Source: CAYMJK01 sp043101635
GTDB lineage: Bacteria > Planctomycetota > Phycisphaerae > Phycisphaerales > UBA1924
Assembly (NCBI GenBank): GCA_043101635.1
Contig: JBICIE010000072.1
Coordinates: forward strand, 1 to 17,789
Direction of reading: 5' to 3'
DNA: 17,789 bases
Both the position numbers and the translations under genes were made by a program. Below the pieces are notes generated by a model. It saw nothing but the letters and a program-made list of their open reading frames with translations, was not told where the DNA came from and did no database searches. Below, one piece after another: positions 1 through 7,769 of this stretch (position 1 is the first letter of the stretch; every line of letters begins with the position of its first letter).

Positions 1-30
1 GGCCCGGCGAAAGCGCCGGGCCTTTCTTCT
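1..30 (+). terminator. Intrinsic-terminator-like hairpin (repeat copy 1)
   Basis: A perfect 9-bp GC stem (1-9 with 14-22) closes a 4-nt AAAG loop and is followed by the pyrimidine-rich tail CTTTCTTCT. It would end a plus-strand transcript whose gene lies left of the window. The same hairpin recurs at 551-572. Confidence 0.6.
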
Positions 31-62
31 ATCCGTGCCCCATCTGTGGCCATCGGTGGATC
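1..62. repeat. ~60-bp direct repeat, copy 1
   Basis: Positions 1-62 match 551-610 closely. The hairpin is the same, and both share a downstream stretch containing GTGCCCCATCTGTG and a CCATC(G/T)GTGGATC end, with about two single-base gaps. The two copies bracket the zinc-ribbon gene at 77-541. The repeat reads GTGCCCCATCTGTG into the apparent 5' extension of that gene, which is a reason to start the gene further downstream. Confidence 0.65.
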
Positions 63-76
63 GGATACGATCCCGC

Positions 77-541
77 ATGCGGCTCCCCCGCTGGCTCAGC
101 AGCGTGCGCACGGTCGAGGCCGAGACGGGCTGGCCGAAGCAGTTGTGCGAGAAGCTCGTGCAGGAGGGGAATCGGCCGCCGAGCCAGGCCGCACAAATCA
201 AGCTGCTCGTCGGCGGGCTTGTCACGTGTGGCGCCATTGCGCTGTTCGCTCATCTGTTGGAACTGGCGCTCGGCGCCAGCGAGGGCGTGTTCGTCATGGC
301 CGTCCTTGCGGGGGCGCTGCTGTGGGTGGTCGGCGTCCTGGCTGAGTTGGCGTTCGACGACGGCCGTTTCGCTCGGCGCTTCATGCTGGAGCCCTGGTGC
401 CTCAACTGCAAGTACCCGGTCTGTCCCCCGCGTGAGCCGGGCGCCGGCTCGATCTGCCCCGAATGCGGCGAGCCGATTGCGCCCGAGATCGCCCGGCTCG
501 CCGCACGCGATGCAGAAGCGACCGAGCGAATCAGCGAATGA
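77..541 (+). CDS. Small membrane protein with C-terminal zinc ribbon
   Basis: Predicted 154-residue protein of unknown function. A basic, amphipathic N-terminus (residues 1-40) precedes two hydrophobic segments at about 41-63 and 71-91. A C-terminal four-cysteine ribbon follows: CLNC at 108-111 and CPEC at 127-130. The spacing fits the CxxC...CPECG zinc ribbons that are abundant in planctomycete small membrane proteins, and zinc binding is inferred from this. An in-frame GTG at 35 would add 14 residues, but that stretch lies inside a repeat duplicated downstream of the gene, so ATG 77 is preferred. No clear Shine-Dalgarno is visible. The last codons (524-550) form a degenerate GCGAAT-type tandem repeat. 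The gene stands alone between two copies of a terminator-like repeat and converges on pntB. Membrane location is likely; the role is unknown. Confidence 0.6.
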   Translation: MRLPRWLSSVRTVEAETGWPKQLCEKLVQEGNRPPSQAAQIKLLVGGLVTCGAIALFAHLLELALGASEGVFVMAVLAGALLWVVGVLAELAFDDGRFARRFMLEPWCLNCKYPVCPPREPGAGSICPECGEPIAPEIARLAARDAEATERISE

Positions 542-550
542 GCGAACGAG

Positions 551-612
551 GGCCCGGCGAAAGCGCCGGGTCTCCCTTCATCTGTGCCCCATCTGTGCCA
601 TCTGTGGATCCT
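551..612. repeat. ~60-bp direct repeat, copy 2, with hairpin
   Basis: This is the second copy of the repeat at 1-62. Its hairpin (551-559 with 564-572, AAAG loop) has one G-T wobble in the 9-bp stem. The tail TCTCCCTTCATCT is less T-rich than in copy 1. It starts 9 bp after the stop of the 77-541 gene and probably terminates that transcript. Confidence 0.6.
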
Positions 613-660
613 GCCTTCCCGCCTTTCTGCCCTTCTGCCTTTGCTCCAGTTGCGCTGCGC
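573..660. other. Low-complexity intergenic tract between convergent genes
   Basis: After the hairpin come tandem near-copies of (C)ATCTGTG(CC) (590-607). A polypyrimidine run of degenerate CTGCCTT/CTGCCC units follows (about 610-645), up to the pntB stop. There is no coding signal. It looks like a degenerate intergenic repeat typical of this genome. Confidence 0.5.
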
Positions 661-2112
661 TCAGGACCGCAGCGCAGTCAGAATGGCATCCACGTTCTTC
701 TTGGCGTCGCCGAAGAGCATGCGCGTGTTCTCCTTGTAGAACAGCGGGTTGTCCACGCCCGCGTAGCCGCTGGCCATGCTCCGCTTCATCACGATGACGG
801 TCTTGCCCTTCCAGACCTCCAGCACCGGCATGCCGGCGATGGGGCTGGCGGGATCCTCCTGGGCGCTGGGGTTGACGATGTCGTTGGCGCCGATCACCAT
901 CGAGACATCGGTCTCGGGGAAGTCGTCGTTGATGTCATCCATCTCCTCGACCAGTTCGTAGGAGACGTTGGCCTCCGCCAGCAGCACGTTCATGTGCCCG
1001 GGCAGGCGCCCGGCGACCGGGTGAATGGCGAAGCGCACCCGCACGCCCTTCTCCATCAGCAGCTTGGTCACCTCCGCCAGCGAGTGCTGGGCCTGGGCCA
1101 CCGCCATGCCGTAGCCGGGGACGATGATCACGCTCTTGGCATCCCGCAGCAGATCCACCGTCGCGGGGACCTCGATCGCCGTCACATCGCCCGCGGGCGC
1201 CGCCCCGGCCCCCGGCACGGAGCCGCCGCCGGTGCCGAAGCCGCCGAGAATCACGCTGATGAACGACCGGTTCATGCCGCGGCACATGATGTAGCTCAGG
1301 ATGGCGCCGCTGGAGCCGACCAGGGCCCCGGTGATGATCAGCAGGTCGTTGCTGAGCATGAAGCCCGCCGCGGCGGTGGCCCAGCCCGAGTAGCTGTTGA
1401 GCATGGAGACCACCACCGGCATGTCCGCCCCGCCGATGGCGGCGACCAGATGCAGGCCGATGACGCCGGTCAGCACCGTGCCGAGCATGAGCCAGAGCAG
1501 CGCGCTGGACGTGGTATCCGCGCTGCGGACGAACAGCACGCCGAAGATGACCGTGACGATGACCATCGCCAGGTTGATCAGGTGCCTGCCGGGCAGGGTC
1601 AGCGGGGCCCCGCTGATCTTCCCGTGCAGCTTGCCGCAGGCGATGATCGAGCCGGTGAACGTGATCGACCCGATGGCCACGCCGACGTAGACCTCGATGA
1701 GGTGGATCAGTTTCTCAGCGCTGTGGCCGCCAGCCGCCGCGGCGGCATCCACGGCGTGGCCCTCGGCGCCGGTGGGATGCAGATAGGAGCTGAAGCCCAC
1801 CAGCACCGCCGCGATGCCCACGAAGCTGTGCAGCAGGGCGACGAGCTGGGGCATCTCCGTCATCTTCACGCGCCGGGCGACGATGATCCCGATGATGCAG
1901 GCCGGCGCCAGCGCTGCAAGCAGCAGCCCGTAGGCGAGCGCCCCCCCGAAGGTCTCGGCCAGCGCTGTGGCGACCAGGGCGATCGCCATGCCCATGATGC
2001 CGTAGAAATTGCCGCGCCGCGCTGTCTCCGGGTTGCTCAGCCCTGAGAGGCTCAGGATGAACAGGGCCGCGGCGATGATATAGGCGACAGTAATGAGATT
2101 CTGTTCGAACAT
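661..2112 (-). CDS. pntB: NAD(P) transhydrogenase subunit beta
   Basis: This 483-residue protein is the beta subunit of the proton-translocating nicotinamide nucleotide transhydrogenase, which moves hydride between NADH and NADP+ using the proton gradient. Residues 1-290 are a run of transmembrane helices (domain II). LLHSFVG with His95 corresponds to the conserved membrane histidine of the E. coli beta subunit. Residues ~310-483 form the NADP(H)-binding domain III, with GYGMAVAQAQ at 333-342 and GANDIVNP at 408-415. The length suits the family (about 460-480). An Ala/Gly/Pro linker (296-308) joins domains II and III. It starts 13 bp after the pntA stop and is presumably co-transcribed. It acts in the cytoplasmic membrane with PntA. 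Assignment is firm. Confidence 0.95.
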   Translation of the reverse strand: MFEQNLITVAYIIAAALFILSLSGLSNPETARRGNFYGIMGMAIALVATALAETFGGALAYGLLLAALAPACIIGIIVARRVKMTEMPQLVALLHSFVGIAAVLVGFSSYLHPTGAEGHAVDAAAAAGGHSAEKLIHLIEVYVGVAIGSITFTGSIIACGKLHGKISGAPLTLPGRHLINLAMVIVTVIFGVLFVRSADTTSSALLWLMLGTVLTGVIGLHLVAAIGGADMPVVVSMLNSYSGWATAAAGFMLSNDLLIITGALVGSSGAILSYIMCRGMNRSFISVILGGFGTGGGSVPGAGAAPAGDVTAIEVPATVDLLRDAKSVIIVPGYGMAVAQAQHSLAEVTKLLMEKGVRVRFAIHPVAGRLPGHMNVLLAEANVSYELVEEMDDINDDFPETDVSMVIGANDIVNPSAQEDPASPIAGMPVLEVWKGKTVIVMKRSMASGYAGVDNPLFYKENTRMLFGDAKKNVDAILTALRS

Positions 2113-2125
2113 AGTGTGCGTCCGC

Positions 2126-3694
2126 CTACTTCCGGAACATGGCGAGCATGCGTCGAGTCACGAGGAAACCACCGGCGATATTGATCGAGGCCACCAGCAC
2201 CGCGATCACACCCAGGGCCGTGGCCCAGCCGAAGACGATCTCGCCATCCACGAGCTGCCCGCCCAGATGCAGCATGCCGCCGATCACGATGATGCCGCTG
2301 ATCGCGTTGGTCACGCTCATCAGCGGCGTGTGCAGCGCGGGCGTGACGTTCCACACCACCTGCCACCCGACGAAGATGGCCAGCACGAACACCGTGAAGT
2401 GGCTGAGGAACGACTCGGGGGCCCCGACGCCGATGCCGATCATGGCCACGGCGGCAAGCGCCAGCAGCGCGTACCGCAGCGCTTTGGACGGCTTGCGTGC
2501 CTCGATCTTCGGCCGGGCCACCGGCGGCGGCGCCGGCTCCTTCTTCGCCGGCGGCGAGGGATCGGCGATCCTGGGCGGGGGCCACTTGAGCTCCCCATCG
2601 TGCAGCACCATCGAGCCGCGGAGGATGTCGTTGCCCTCATCAAGCGCGAAGCTCTCGGCGCCGCCGAGCTCATCGAGCATGTGCACCAGATTGGTGGCGT
2701 AGAGCTCGCTGGACTGCCGGGCCATGCGGCTGGGCAGATCGGAGTATCCGATGATGGTGACGCCCTTGTGCTGGGCCACCTTGCCCGGCTCGGTCAGGGC
2801 GCAGTTGCCGCCCTGCTCGGCGGCGAGGTCGACGATCACGCTGCCGGCGCTCATCGCCTCGACGGCGCCGGCGGGGATCAGTTGCGGCGCCGGCCGGCCG
2901 GGAATGAGCGCCGTGGTGATCACGATGTCGCTCTTGATGGACTCGGCCGTGAGCAGTTCGATCTCGGCCTTGATGAAGGCCTCGCTCATCTGCTTGGCGT
3001 ACCCGCCCTCGCCGGCGCCCTCTTCCTCGAAGTCCATCTCGACGAACTCGGCGCCCATGGAGCGGACCTGGTCCTTCACCTCCGGGCGGGTGTCGAAGGC
3101 CCGGACGACGGCGCCCAGCCCTCGGGCGGCGCCGATCGCCGCCAGGCCGGCCACGCCGGCGCCGATCACCAGGACCCGGGCCGGCTCGATCTTGCCGGCC
3201 GCCGTGACCTGCCCGGCGAAGAACCTCGGGAAGTGCTGGGCCGCCTCGATCACAGCGCGATACCCGGCGATGTTCGCCATGGCGCTGAGGGCGTCCATGC
3301 GCTGCGCCCGCGTGATGCGCGGCACGCAGTCCATCGCCAGCACGCTGACCTTCCGCGCTGCCAGCCGGTCCACCAGTTCCTTGTTCTGGGCAGGCCAGAT
3401 GAAGCTGATCAGCAGCGCGCCTTCACGCAGGAGGTCCGCCTCGTGCTGCCCGGCGCCGAGGTCGCCCGGCGCGTTGACTTTCAGCACGACATCGCAGCCC
3501 CAGACCGCCGCGGGCTCCTCGGCGATCCGGGCGCCGGCCTCGATGTAGGTGGCGTCGGCGTACTCGGCGCCGGCCCCCGCGTCGTGCTCGACCACGACCT
3601 CGAAGCCCATCTTGCGCAATCGCTCAACCGACTTTGGCGTCGCCGCGACGCGGCGCTCACCGACGCGAGTTTCCTTCGGGATTCCGACTTTCAT
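2126..3694 (-). CDS. pntA: NAD(P) transhydrogenase subunit alpha
   Basis: This 522-residue alpha subunit binds NAD(H) and partners PntB. Residues 1-145 form the AlaDH/PNT N-terminal lobe, beginning MKVGIPKE. GAGVAGL at 178-184 is the Rossmann dinucleotide loop, followed by the RAFDTRPEV segment. The mobile-loop region RQSSELYATN is at 326-335. A Pro/Ala/Lys-rich linker (372-404) leads to four hydrophobic helices (about 406-515), so this is the full E. coli-type alpha chain, not the split PntAA/PntAB form. A GTG at 3724 would add ten residues. ATG 3694 is chosen because the family starts M-K-(V/I)-G-(I/V)-P, although the nearest purine-rich element (GGGAGGA) is about 13 nt away. It lies 64 bp after the coiled-coil gene and 13 bp before pntB. 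Confidence 0.95.
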   Translation of the reverse strand: MKVGIPKETRVGERRVAATPKSVERLRKMGFEVVVEHDAGAGAEYADATYIEAGARIAEEPAAVWGCDVVLKVNAPGDLGAGQHEADLLREGALLISFIWPAQNKELVDRLAARKVSVLAMDCVPRITRAQRMDALSAMANIAGYRAVIEAAQHFPRFFAGQVTAAGKIEPARVLVIGAGVAGLAAIGAARGLGAVVRAFDTRPEVKDQVRSMGAEFVEMDFEEEGAGEGGYAKQMSEAFIKAEIELLTAESIKSDIVITTALIPGRPAPQLIPAGAVEAMSAGSVIVDLAAEQGGNCALTEPGKVAQHKGVTIIGYSDLPSRMARQSSELYATNLVHMLDELGGAESFALDEGNDILRGSMVLHDGELKWPPPRIADPSPPAKKEPAPPPVARPKIEARKPSKALRYALLALAAVAMIGIGVGAPESFLSHFTVFVLAIFVGWQVVWNVTPALHTPLMSVTNAISGIIVIGGMLHLGGQLVDGEIVFGWATALGVIAVLVASINIAGGFLVTRRMLAMFRK

Positions 3695-3758
3695 TGGACT
3701 GACACCGTCCTCCCGCTCGGGCACGCAAGACGCAAACAGGCTCCTCCCGAGGGCTGCC

Positions 3759-4286
3759 CTACCTCGGCCGCAGCGCCAGGATCAACTCCACCGCCCCGAC
3801 GTGCTGATCAAGCCGCCGGGCTATTTCCACCGGTCCAAGTCCCTCATCGGCCAGCTCATAGACGCCCCGGGCGATCGGGTCGGCCCCGACCGGCTCGCTC
3901 GGCGGCGGACGCCCCGGCGTCGCCGCCGGCGCCCCCGCGAGCCCGCGCAACTGCTCGATGCGCTGGTCGGCGTCCTCGATGAGCCCCTCCAGTTGCGTCG
4001 ATCGGGCATCAATCTGCGCAAGCAGGCGGCGCGAGAGCTCCACCAGTTCTGCGCTGGCGCCCTGCTCGGCTTCACGCTGCCGGGCCGCCTGACGCAGGTC
4101 GGCGACCTGGTCGCGGGCGGGCTGGTTCGTCATCGCCCGCTGCCGGCGCCACTGCCACCGCAGCAGCAGCCAGATCAGCATCATCGCGCCAAGGGCGATC
4201 AGCGCCGATGACAGCGCATTGACCGGTCCCGCTCCGGCCGGAGTCGTCGCGAGCACGCCGAGCTCAGCTGCGCCAATCGGGACCAT
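3759..4286 (-). CDS. Membrane-anchored coiled-coil protein with C-terminal HTH-like segment
   Basis: A 175-residue protein of unknown function. After a short, probably periplasmic N-terminus comes one hydrophobic helix (about 24-42), then a basic stop-transfer patch (RWQWRRQR). A charged, Gln/Glu/Arg-rich helix that looks coiled-coil spans about 55-115, followed by a Pro/Ala linker (116-134). The C-terminal 40 residues (ARGVYELADEGLGPVEIARR...VGAVELILALR) resemble the helix-turn-helix-like tail of SwrB/DUF6115 or DUF2802-type proteins. That is pattern recognition, not a search result. It lies 18 bp after the receiver-domain gene and 64 bp before pntA on the same strand, so it may share their transcript. 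A single-pass membrane scaffold or regulatory role is inferred only. The start ATG is the only good candidate. Confidence 0.75.
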   Translation of the reverse strand: MVPIGAAELGVLATTPAGAGPVNALSSALIALGAMMLIWLLLRWQWRRQRAMTNQPARDQVADLRQAARQREAEQGASAELVELSRRLLAQIDARSTQLEGLIEDADQRIEQLRGLAGAPAATPGRPPPSEPVGADPIARGVYELADEGLGPVEIARRLDQHVGAVELILALRPR

Positions 4287-4304
4287 CAGGTCGCAATTTT
4301 AGGC

Positions 4305-5954
4305 TCAGGTTCCCGCCTGGGGAGGCGCTTCGGGCCCTTCCAGCGCCTTTCTCGCCTCGGCCAGCAGCCGGTCCACCTGGAACGGCTTGAACAGCACGCT
4401 CTGCAGCCCCTCCTGCGAGGCCCGGACGATCGAGTGGCTCGGGTCGTACCCGAAGCCGGTCATGAGAATGACCGGGGCGCCCGGCATGGTGCGCCGGGCC
4501 GCGGCAAAGACCTCGTACCCGTTGCGGTCGGGCATCTTGATGTCACTGACCACCAGATCGAACGGCGCCTCCCGCGACGACGCCTTGGCAAACTCGGCGA
4601 TCGCCTCGGCCCCGCTGGCGCATGTCACGACCGAAGCGCCACGATTGCGCAGCACATCGGCGATGACACGCCGGATCTTGGGCTCATCGTCGGCCACCAG
4701 CACCCGCCGGCCGACCAGCCACGGCTCCTGGCGCTGGGACGCCAGGGCCCGCTCGACGCCCAGCAGGGTCTGCGGCCCGGCGCCGACCTCCCGCACCCGG
4801 GCCCGGATCGACTCGACGTCGGCTGCGATCCGTTCGAGGTGCTCGCCCACCGCCGGGTCGCTCTGCAGTTGCCGGAGGGTCTCGATCTCGCGCACGATGT
4901 CGGCCAGCGGCTCGGCCAGTTCCCCCTCCACGCGGCCGGAGACGTTCAGGTTCGTCGTGCTCCGCTCGATCACCAGCAGGTCGAGGATGTGCAGGGCCAG
5001 GGCCACGTGCCGGGCGAAAATCTCCGCCAGCCGCCGGTCCTCCTCGGTGAAGGCGCCGGGCGAGAGGCTCTCGGCGTCCAGCACGCCGATGACCCGGTCG
5101 TGCAGGCGCAGGGGCACGCACACCGAGCTGCGCGCGTCGGCGAGGCACGGCAGAAACCGCTCATCCTGGGTCGAGTCGGTGCACAGCACGCTGCGCCCCG
5201 TCGCCGCCACGTACCCGGCGATGCCGTTGCCCTTCAGCGCGGGACGCAGGTCCAGCTCGGCCGCCTCGTCGCTGAGCCCCGCGCTGATGACCAGCTCCAG
5301 CTTGCCGGTCTTCTCGTTGATGAGCCGGACCGCGAAGTGATCGAAGCGGAGCAGATCGTGAGCGAACTGGACGATCTTGGTTTCCAGCAACCCGAGCCGC
5401 TCCAGCGCGTTGCGGCGCTGGATGGCCTCGGCGTCGATCCGGGCCAGCTCGCGCCCGGCCTGATCGATGGCGTCCATCTTGCGGGCCAGCCGGCGCGACG
5501 CGGTCACATCGCGGATGACCAGCGGCACGGTGGTCGCCTCCGCCGAGCGCTGCGGGATGGTCAGCTCGTACCACAGCGAGGCCCCGTCGACATCCACCTC
5601 GATCTCCCGGGAGACCTCAGGACGGGCGGCGCCGGCCTGCTCCCAGGCGATCTGGATGGCGCGCTGGCGGACGGCCCCGGGCAACGCGGCAAAGACGCTG
5701 TTGCGCCAGACGACCTGCCCGCCCTCAGCGCACAGGCAGACGCCCTCACCGATCCAGTCCAGCAGCCCCGAGGGGTCGTCGCCCGGCGATCTGGCCCCGA
5801 GGCGGAGGATCCGGCGCTCGCCGGCGGCCTCGGCCTCCAGCGCCTCGGCCTCCGAAACCAGGCGCACGTCGAAGTGCTCCCGAAGGGCCGCCGCCACGGG
5901 GTCCGCCAGTGCGGCGGGCTCGGAAACAACCAGGAGCGTGGTTCTCTCACTCAT
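4305..5954 (-). CDS. PAS-GAF-response regulator receiver protein without kinase ATPase domain
   Basis: Predicted 549-residue cytoplasmic signalling protein. Residues 1-50 resemble a worn receiver-like strand/helix pattern and about 60-155 look like a PAS fold. A GAF domain spans about 185-325 (FDHFAVRLIN, VPLRLHDRVIGVLDAES). A helical region (335-400) aligns with HisKA, but the SHELRTPL-type phospho-box reads EGELAEPL (343-350), so the histidine is replaced by glycine. There is no HATPase. A full receiver domain follows (416-540) with acidic pair D422/D423, phospho-acceptor D471 (VVSDIKMPD), T499 and K523. It probably senses a ligand or redox state and accepts phosphate from a partner kinase outside the window. 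ATG 5954 is chosen over an in-frame start at 6107, whose extension lacks domain character and crosses the divergent promoter region. It is divergent from the ABC operon. Confidence 0.85.
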   Translation of the reverse strand: MSERTTLLVVSEPAALADPVAAALREHFDVRLVSEAEALEAEAAGERRILRLGARSPGDDPSGLLDWIGEGVCLCAEGGQVVWRNSVFAALPGAVRQRAIQIAWEQAGAARPEVSREIEVDVDGASLWYELTIPQRSAEATTVPLVIRDVTASRRLARKMDAIDQAGRELARIDAEAIQRRNALERLGLLETKIVQFAHDLLRFDHFAVRLINEKTGKLELVISAGLSDEAAELDLRPALKGNGIAGYVAATGRSVLCTDSTQDERFLPCLADARSSVCVPLRLHDRVIGVLDAESLSPGAFTEEDRRLAEIFARHVALALHILDLLVIERSTTNLNVSGRVEGELAEPLADIVREIETLRQLQSDPAVGEHLERIAADVESIRARVREVGAGPQTLLGVERALASQRQEPWLVGRRVLVADDEPKIRRVIADVLRNRGASVVTCASGAEAIAEFAKASSREAPFDLVVSDIKMPDRNGYEVFAAARRTMPGAPVILMTGFGYDPSHSIVRASQEGLQSVLFKPFQVDRLLAEARKALEGPEAPPQAGT

Positions 5955-6087
5955 CGGGCCGAGCGGCGCCTGCGCCGTGCGAACCATCGAGTGTACCGGC
6001 GCAGAAGCGCCGGCAGCAACCCGGATGGCCGATCTCGACAGCCGCCGCTTGACATCGGCGATAAGAGCCTGACGCTTCTGCCGACCC
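5955..6087. promoter_or_regulatory. Divergent intergenic region with hairpin, inverted repeat and -35-like box
   Basis: This 133-bp spacer separates the minus-strand signalling gene from the plus-strand ABC operon. It contains a 7-bp GC hairpin (5996-6002 with 6007-6013, AGAA loop). A perfect 9-bp inverted repeat (6001-6009 with 6073-6081) overlaps that hairpin and ends just before the ATG at 6088. A perfect TTGACA lies at 6049-6054 on the plus strand, but no good -10 follows at 16-18 bp, so it is a weak promoter candidate. Confidence 0.3.
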
Positions 6088-7050
6088 ATGATCGAGGTCA
6101 TCGGCATCTCGAAGGCCTACGGACCGGTCAGAGCGGTCGATGCTGTCACTTTCGTTGCGCCGGCCGGGGCCGTCACCGGGCTGCTGGGCGCCAACGGCGC
6201 CGGCAAGACCACCACGATTCGCATCATCACCGGCTATCTGCCCCCGGATACCGGCGCTGTCAGGGTCGCCGGGCTCGACACTTTCTTCGAAGCTCGCCGG
6301 GCCAGAGCGGCCATCGGCTACCTGCCGGAATCGGCCCCATCCTATCACGAAATGCCGGTTCGGGAGTTCCTCGGCTTCCGGGCCCGGCTCTATGGGCTGG
6401 GGCCGCGCCGCCGGCGGGAGGCCGTCGGTCGCGCCCTGGACCGCTGCTGGCTCACCGACGTGCAGCGCCGCCGCATCGGAACGCTCAGCAAGGGCTATCG
6501 CCAGCGCGTCGGGCTGGCCGCGGCGATCCTCCACGACCCTGAGGTCCTGATCCTTGACGAGCCCACCAACGGCCTGGATCCGACCCAGATCCGCGAGTCG
6601 CGGTCGCTGATCCGACAGCTCGCCGAGAAGCGGACCGTACTGATCAGTTCTCACATCCTCCCCGAGATCGAGCGGACCTGCGACCGCGTGGTGATGCTCT
6701 CGGGCGGGCGGATCCGGGCCGAGGGCGCCCTGGCCGAGCTGCTGGAGGGCGCCGGCGCGGGGGCGCCGGTGGTGCTCGAGGCGCGGGCCCCCGATGGCCC
6801 GCTGGACCCGCTGCGCACCACGCTGGAGGGACTGGAGGCGGTTGAGACCGTCGAGACCGTCGACCTCCCCGGGGGCTGGCGCCGGTACCGCTGCGCGCTG
6901 CAGCCGGGGGCCGTGGACATGCGCCAGCGGATCGCCGGGGCGGCCGCGGGCCTGCGCATCCCCATCCGCGAGCTGCGCCTGGAGCGCCCCACGCTGGAGT
7001 CACTGTTCCTGCAGGTCACCGAGGCGCCCGCCGCCGGGGCCGCGGCGTGA
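6088..7050 (+). CDS. ABC transporter ATP-binding protein, GldA-like
   Basis: This 320-residue ATPase energises the membrane protein encoded next. Visible motifs are Walker A GANGAGKT (34-41), signature LSKGYRQR (133-140), Walker B/D-loop LILDEPTNGLDP (154-165) and the switch histidine H189. The Q-loop position reads GYLPES, with no glutamine. That is characteristic of the GldA/NosF-like subgroup, where the motif is usually YLPE. Residues ~220-320 form the extra C-terminal domain common in ABC-2 exporter ATPases. The gene overlaps the permease start by 4 bp (GTGA at 7047-7050). GldA proteins were named for Bacteroidetes gliding, but homologous operons occur widely in non-gliding bacteria, so a gliding function is not implied. 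Substrate unknown. Confidence 0.92.
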   Translation: MIEVIGISKAYGPVRAVDAVTFVAPAGAVTGLLGANGAGKTTTIRIITGYLPPDTGAVRVAGLDTFFEARRARAAIGYLPESAPSYHEMPVREFLGFRARLYGLGPRRRREAVGRALDRCWLTDVQRRRIGTLSKGYRQRVGLAAAILHDPEVLILDEPTNGLDPTQIRESRSLIRQLAEKRTVLISSHILPEIERTCDRVVMLSGGRIRAEGALAELLEGAGAGAPVVLEARAPDGPLDPLRTTLEGLEAVETVETVDLPGGWRRYRCALQPGAVDMRQRIAGAAAGLRIPIRELRLERPTLESLFLQVTEAPAAGAAA

Positions 7051-7769
7051 GGGCCACCGGCGCCATCGCGATGCGCGAGCTGTCCTCGCTGTTTCGCGTG
7101 CCGGTCGGCTGGATCGTTGTCGCGCTGTGGCTGTTCCTCTGGGCCCTGCTGTTCTTCCAGCTCTGCCTGATACCCGGCCAGCCGGCGACGCTCCGGCCGC
7201 TGTTTGCGATCTCGAGCTGGCTGCTGCTCCCGGTGGCGCCGGCGATCTCCATGCGCCTGTTCAGCGAGGAGTTGCGGTCCGGCGCGATCGAACCGCTGAT
7301 GACCGCCCCGGTGAGCGAGGCGTCGCTGGCGATCGGCAAGTTCGCCGGGGCCGTGATTTTCCTGGCGCTCATGCTGGCGCCCACGCTCGTGTTCGTCGGC
7401 GTGCTCTGGATCTATGCCGATCCACCGCCGGACCCCGGGCCGATCCTGGCGGGCTACCTGAGCCTGCTGCTGCTCGGCGCCCTGTTCATCGCCGTCGGCA
7501 TGCTCGCCTCATCGCTGACGAGCAGTCAGACGCTGGCCTTCCTCGGCGCCCTGCTGTTCATGCTGCTGTGGATGCTCGTCACCACGCAGGGCGAGCGGTG
7601 GGCGCCGGAGAGGCTCCGGCCGGTCCTGGCGTCCCTGTCGCTGGAGGCCCGCCTGGGCGACTTCGCCAAGGGCGTGATTGACACGGGACACCTGGTGTTC
7701 TTCGGCGCCGTGTCGGCCCTGTTCATCTGCGCGACGACCGCGGCGCTGGCCGCGCGGAGGTGGCGATGA
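7047..7769 (+). CDS. ABC-2 type permease, GldF-like
   Basis: A 240-residue integral membrane protein with about six hydrophobic helices, the usual size for GldF/NosY-type permeases. The N-terminus IAMRELSSLFRVPVGWI matches the family pattern K/M-RE-L-x(4)-P-x-G. The stretch PAISMRLFSEELRSGAIE and the following PLMTAPVSE correspond to the conserved cytoplasmic segment of ABC-2 permeases (P-x-T/S-M-R-x-x-x-EE-x-x-x-G-x-x-E). The GTG start at 7047 overlaps the stop of the ATPase gene, and the stop at 7767-7769 overlaps the next ATG, so all three genes look translationally coupled. It should form a homodimer or heterodimer channel with the GldA-like ATPase. Substrate unknown. Confidence 0.9.
   Translation: MRATGAIAMRELSSLFRVPVGWIVVALWLFLWALLFFQLCLIPGQPATLRPLFAISSWLLLPVAPAISMRLFSEELRSGAIEPLMTAPVSEASLAIGKFAGAVIFLALMLAPTLVFVGVLWIYADPPPDPGPILAGYLSLLLLGALFIAVGMLASSLTSSQTLAFLGALLFMLLWMLVTTQGERWAPERLRPVLASLSLEARLGDFAKGVIDTGHLVFFGAVSALFICATTAALAARRWR

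Noticed and set aside
463..3982. Long open frames on the plus strand opposite pntA and pntB
   Set aside because: Their products are His/Asp/Gln/Arg/Gly-rich mirror translations of the minus-strand genes. Stops are rare antisense to high-GC genes, and pntA/pntB are certain.
6049..6054. Confident sigma-70 promoter from the TTGACA box
   Set aside because: No acceptable -10 lies 16-18 bp downstream, so it is kept only as a weak candidate within the regulatory region.
4434..6542. 702-codon plus-strand frame antisense to the signalling gene and running into the GldA-like gene
   Set aside because: It lacks domain character and overlaps two well-supported genes in the wrong frame.
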